64,000 nt of DNA, from the NCBI GenBank assembly GCA_963840535.1, contig CAWIZJ010000043.1:186001-250000 (forward strand), written 5' to 3'. This document shows positions 63,580 to 64,000 of this stretch, one piece after another. The DNA is from VAZQ01 sp963840535. Its GTDB lineage: Bacteria; Pseudomonadota; Alphaproteobacteria; Rhizobiales; Xanthobacteraceae. Every line of letters begins with the position of its first letter. Position 1 is the first letter of the stretch. The position numbers were made by a program, and so were the translations under genes. The notes under the pieces are model-generated. The model was not told the origin of the DNA. It was given only the letters and a program-made list of their open reading frames with translations, and did not search any database.

Positions 63580-64000
63580 TCACGGACGCGGCCTCGCCTG
63601 ATCGTTGCCGGGGGGATCCTGCCGCCACCAGGATTCGAACAAATAGCCATAGAGCGACGAGGTGGCGGGTCGGCCGGTCGTGGTCCAGCGCGCGATCCAC
63701 TGCTCGGGCAGGTGAAACAGCGGTATCACGTAGAAGCCGGAGATCAGCACGCGGTCGAGGGCGCGCACCGCAGAAACGAAGTCCTCCCGGCGATCGGCCG
63801 CGAGCAGCGCTGCAATCATGGCGTCGACCGCCCGAACTCTTGACTCCCATGTAGTTGCGGGTGCCCGGCTGATCGGCGGCAGCCGAGCCCCAGTAGAATG
63901 CCTGCTCGTTGCCCGGCGAGAGCGACTGCTCCCAGCGGTTCTCGATCATGTCGAAGTCGTAGTTGAGGCGGCGTCCCTCGAATTGGACCGCATCGACCAC
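63580..64000 (-). CDS. Family 5 extracellular solute-binding protein, C-terminal part, one frameshift
   Basis: The gene enters from the right edge. Visible: LNYDFDMIENRWEQSLSPGN, EQAFYWGSAAADQPGTRNYM, then after a shift near 63835 LLAADRREDFVSAVRALDRV, LISGFYVIPLFHLPEQWIAR and SLYGYLFESWWRQ, stopping at 63580. This is the C-terminal lobe of YejA-like peptide-type ABC receptors. The signal peptide and N-terminal lobe lie outside the window. The 160 bp between it and the GGDEF-like gene show nothing recognisable. Confidence 0.85.

Overview
The window is high-GC DNA from an alphaproteobacterium of the Hyphomicrobiales (Rhizobiales), closest in gene content and order to the Bradyrhizobium/Rhodopseudomonas group. 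This rests on the cyclophilin pair-queA-tgt block, the rhizobial-type (1,3);(1,6)-beta-glucan genes next to glmU-glmS, the DUF502-recG-sdhE-mfd run, and many Bug-type solute receptors. The species cannot be named from the sequence alone. Many conserved genes are split by single-base frameshifts, but unevenly: queA, tgt, glmS, recG and mfd are open throughout, while the beta-glucan synthase has about seven shifts. I treat most shifts in chromosomal genes as probable sequence errors and those in mobile relics as probable decay.

Layout. 1-4.0 kb: two cyclophilin-type prolyl isomerases, a small zinc protein, queA and tgt (queuosine tRNA modification). 4.1-11 kb: a catabolic-looking block with two orphan Bug receptors around a two-subunit molybdenum hydroxylase and an FAD monooxygenase. 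11-14.2 kb: a decayed toxin-antitoxin pair, a DUF6232 membrane protein, a secreted amidohydrolase and two phage-like genes. 14.3-26.7 kb: a graveyard of mobile DNA (IS66, IS630, IS3 and ISNCY elements or relics, an IS91-associated recombinase fragment, a group II intron relic, a MITE, a dead DNA ligase and a dead integrase). It carries three intact cargo genes: a periplasmic ClpP-like protein, a methyltransferase and a glycosyltransferase.

26.75-42.62 kb: a 15.9-kb integrative element bounded by 51-bp copies (one mismatch) of the 3' end of tRNA-Lys(TTT). It runs from an integrase through small DNA-binding proteins, a ParB-like/ClpX-zinc-finger fusion, a primase-polymerase/helicase, a SprT-like protein, a ribbon-helix-helix regulator, a stand-alone portal C-terminus and scaffold-like proteins to the small and large terminase subunits. 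No capsid, tail, holin or lysin gene is visible. It therefore looks like a packaging-competent phage satellite or a heavily reduced prophage, and is the most interesting object here. An IS701-type relic lies near its right end. Re-forming the tRNA gene appears to have changed its discriminator base from A to G.

42.8-64 kb: ordinary chromosome again. An M20 amidohydrolase is followed by a beta-glucan locus (ndvB-like GH17+GT2 synthase, an exported accessory protein, a divergent ndvC-like GH17 membrane protein and a small membrane protein), then glmU and glmS (UDP-GlcNAc supply), DUF502, recG (convergent), sdhE and mfd. Two HupE/UreJ-type membrane proteins, a DsbA/FrnE-like oxidoreductase, a degenerate GGDEF-type protein and the C-terminal end of a peptide-type ABC receptor complete the window.
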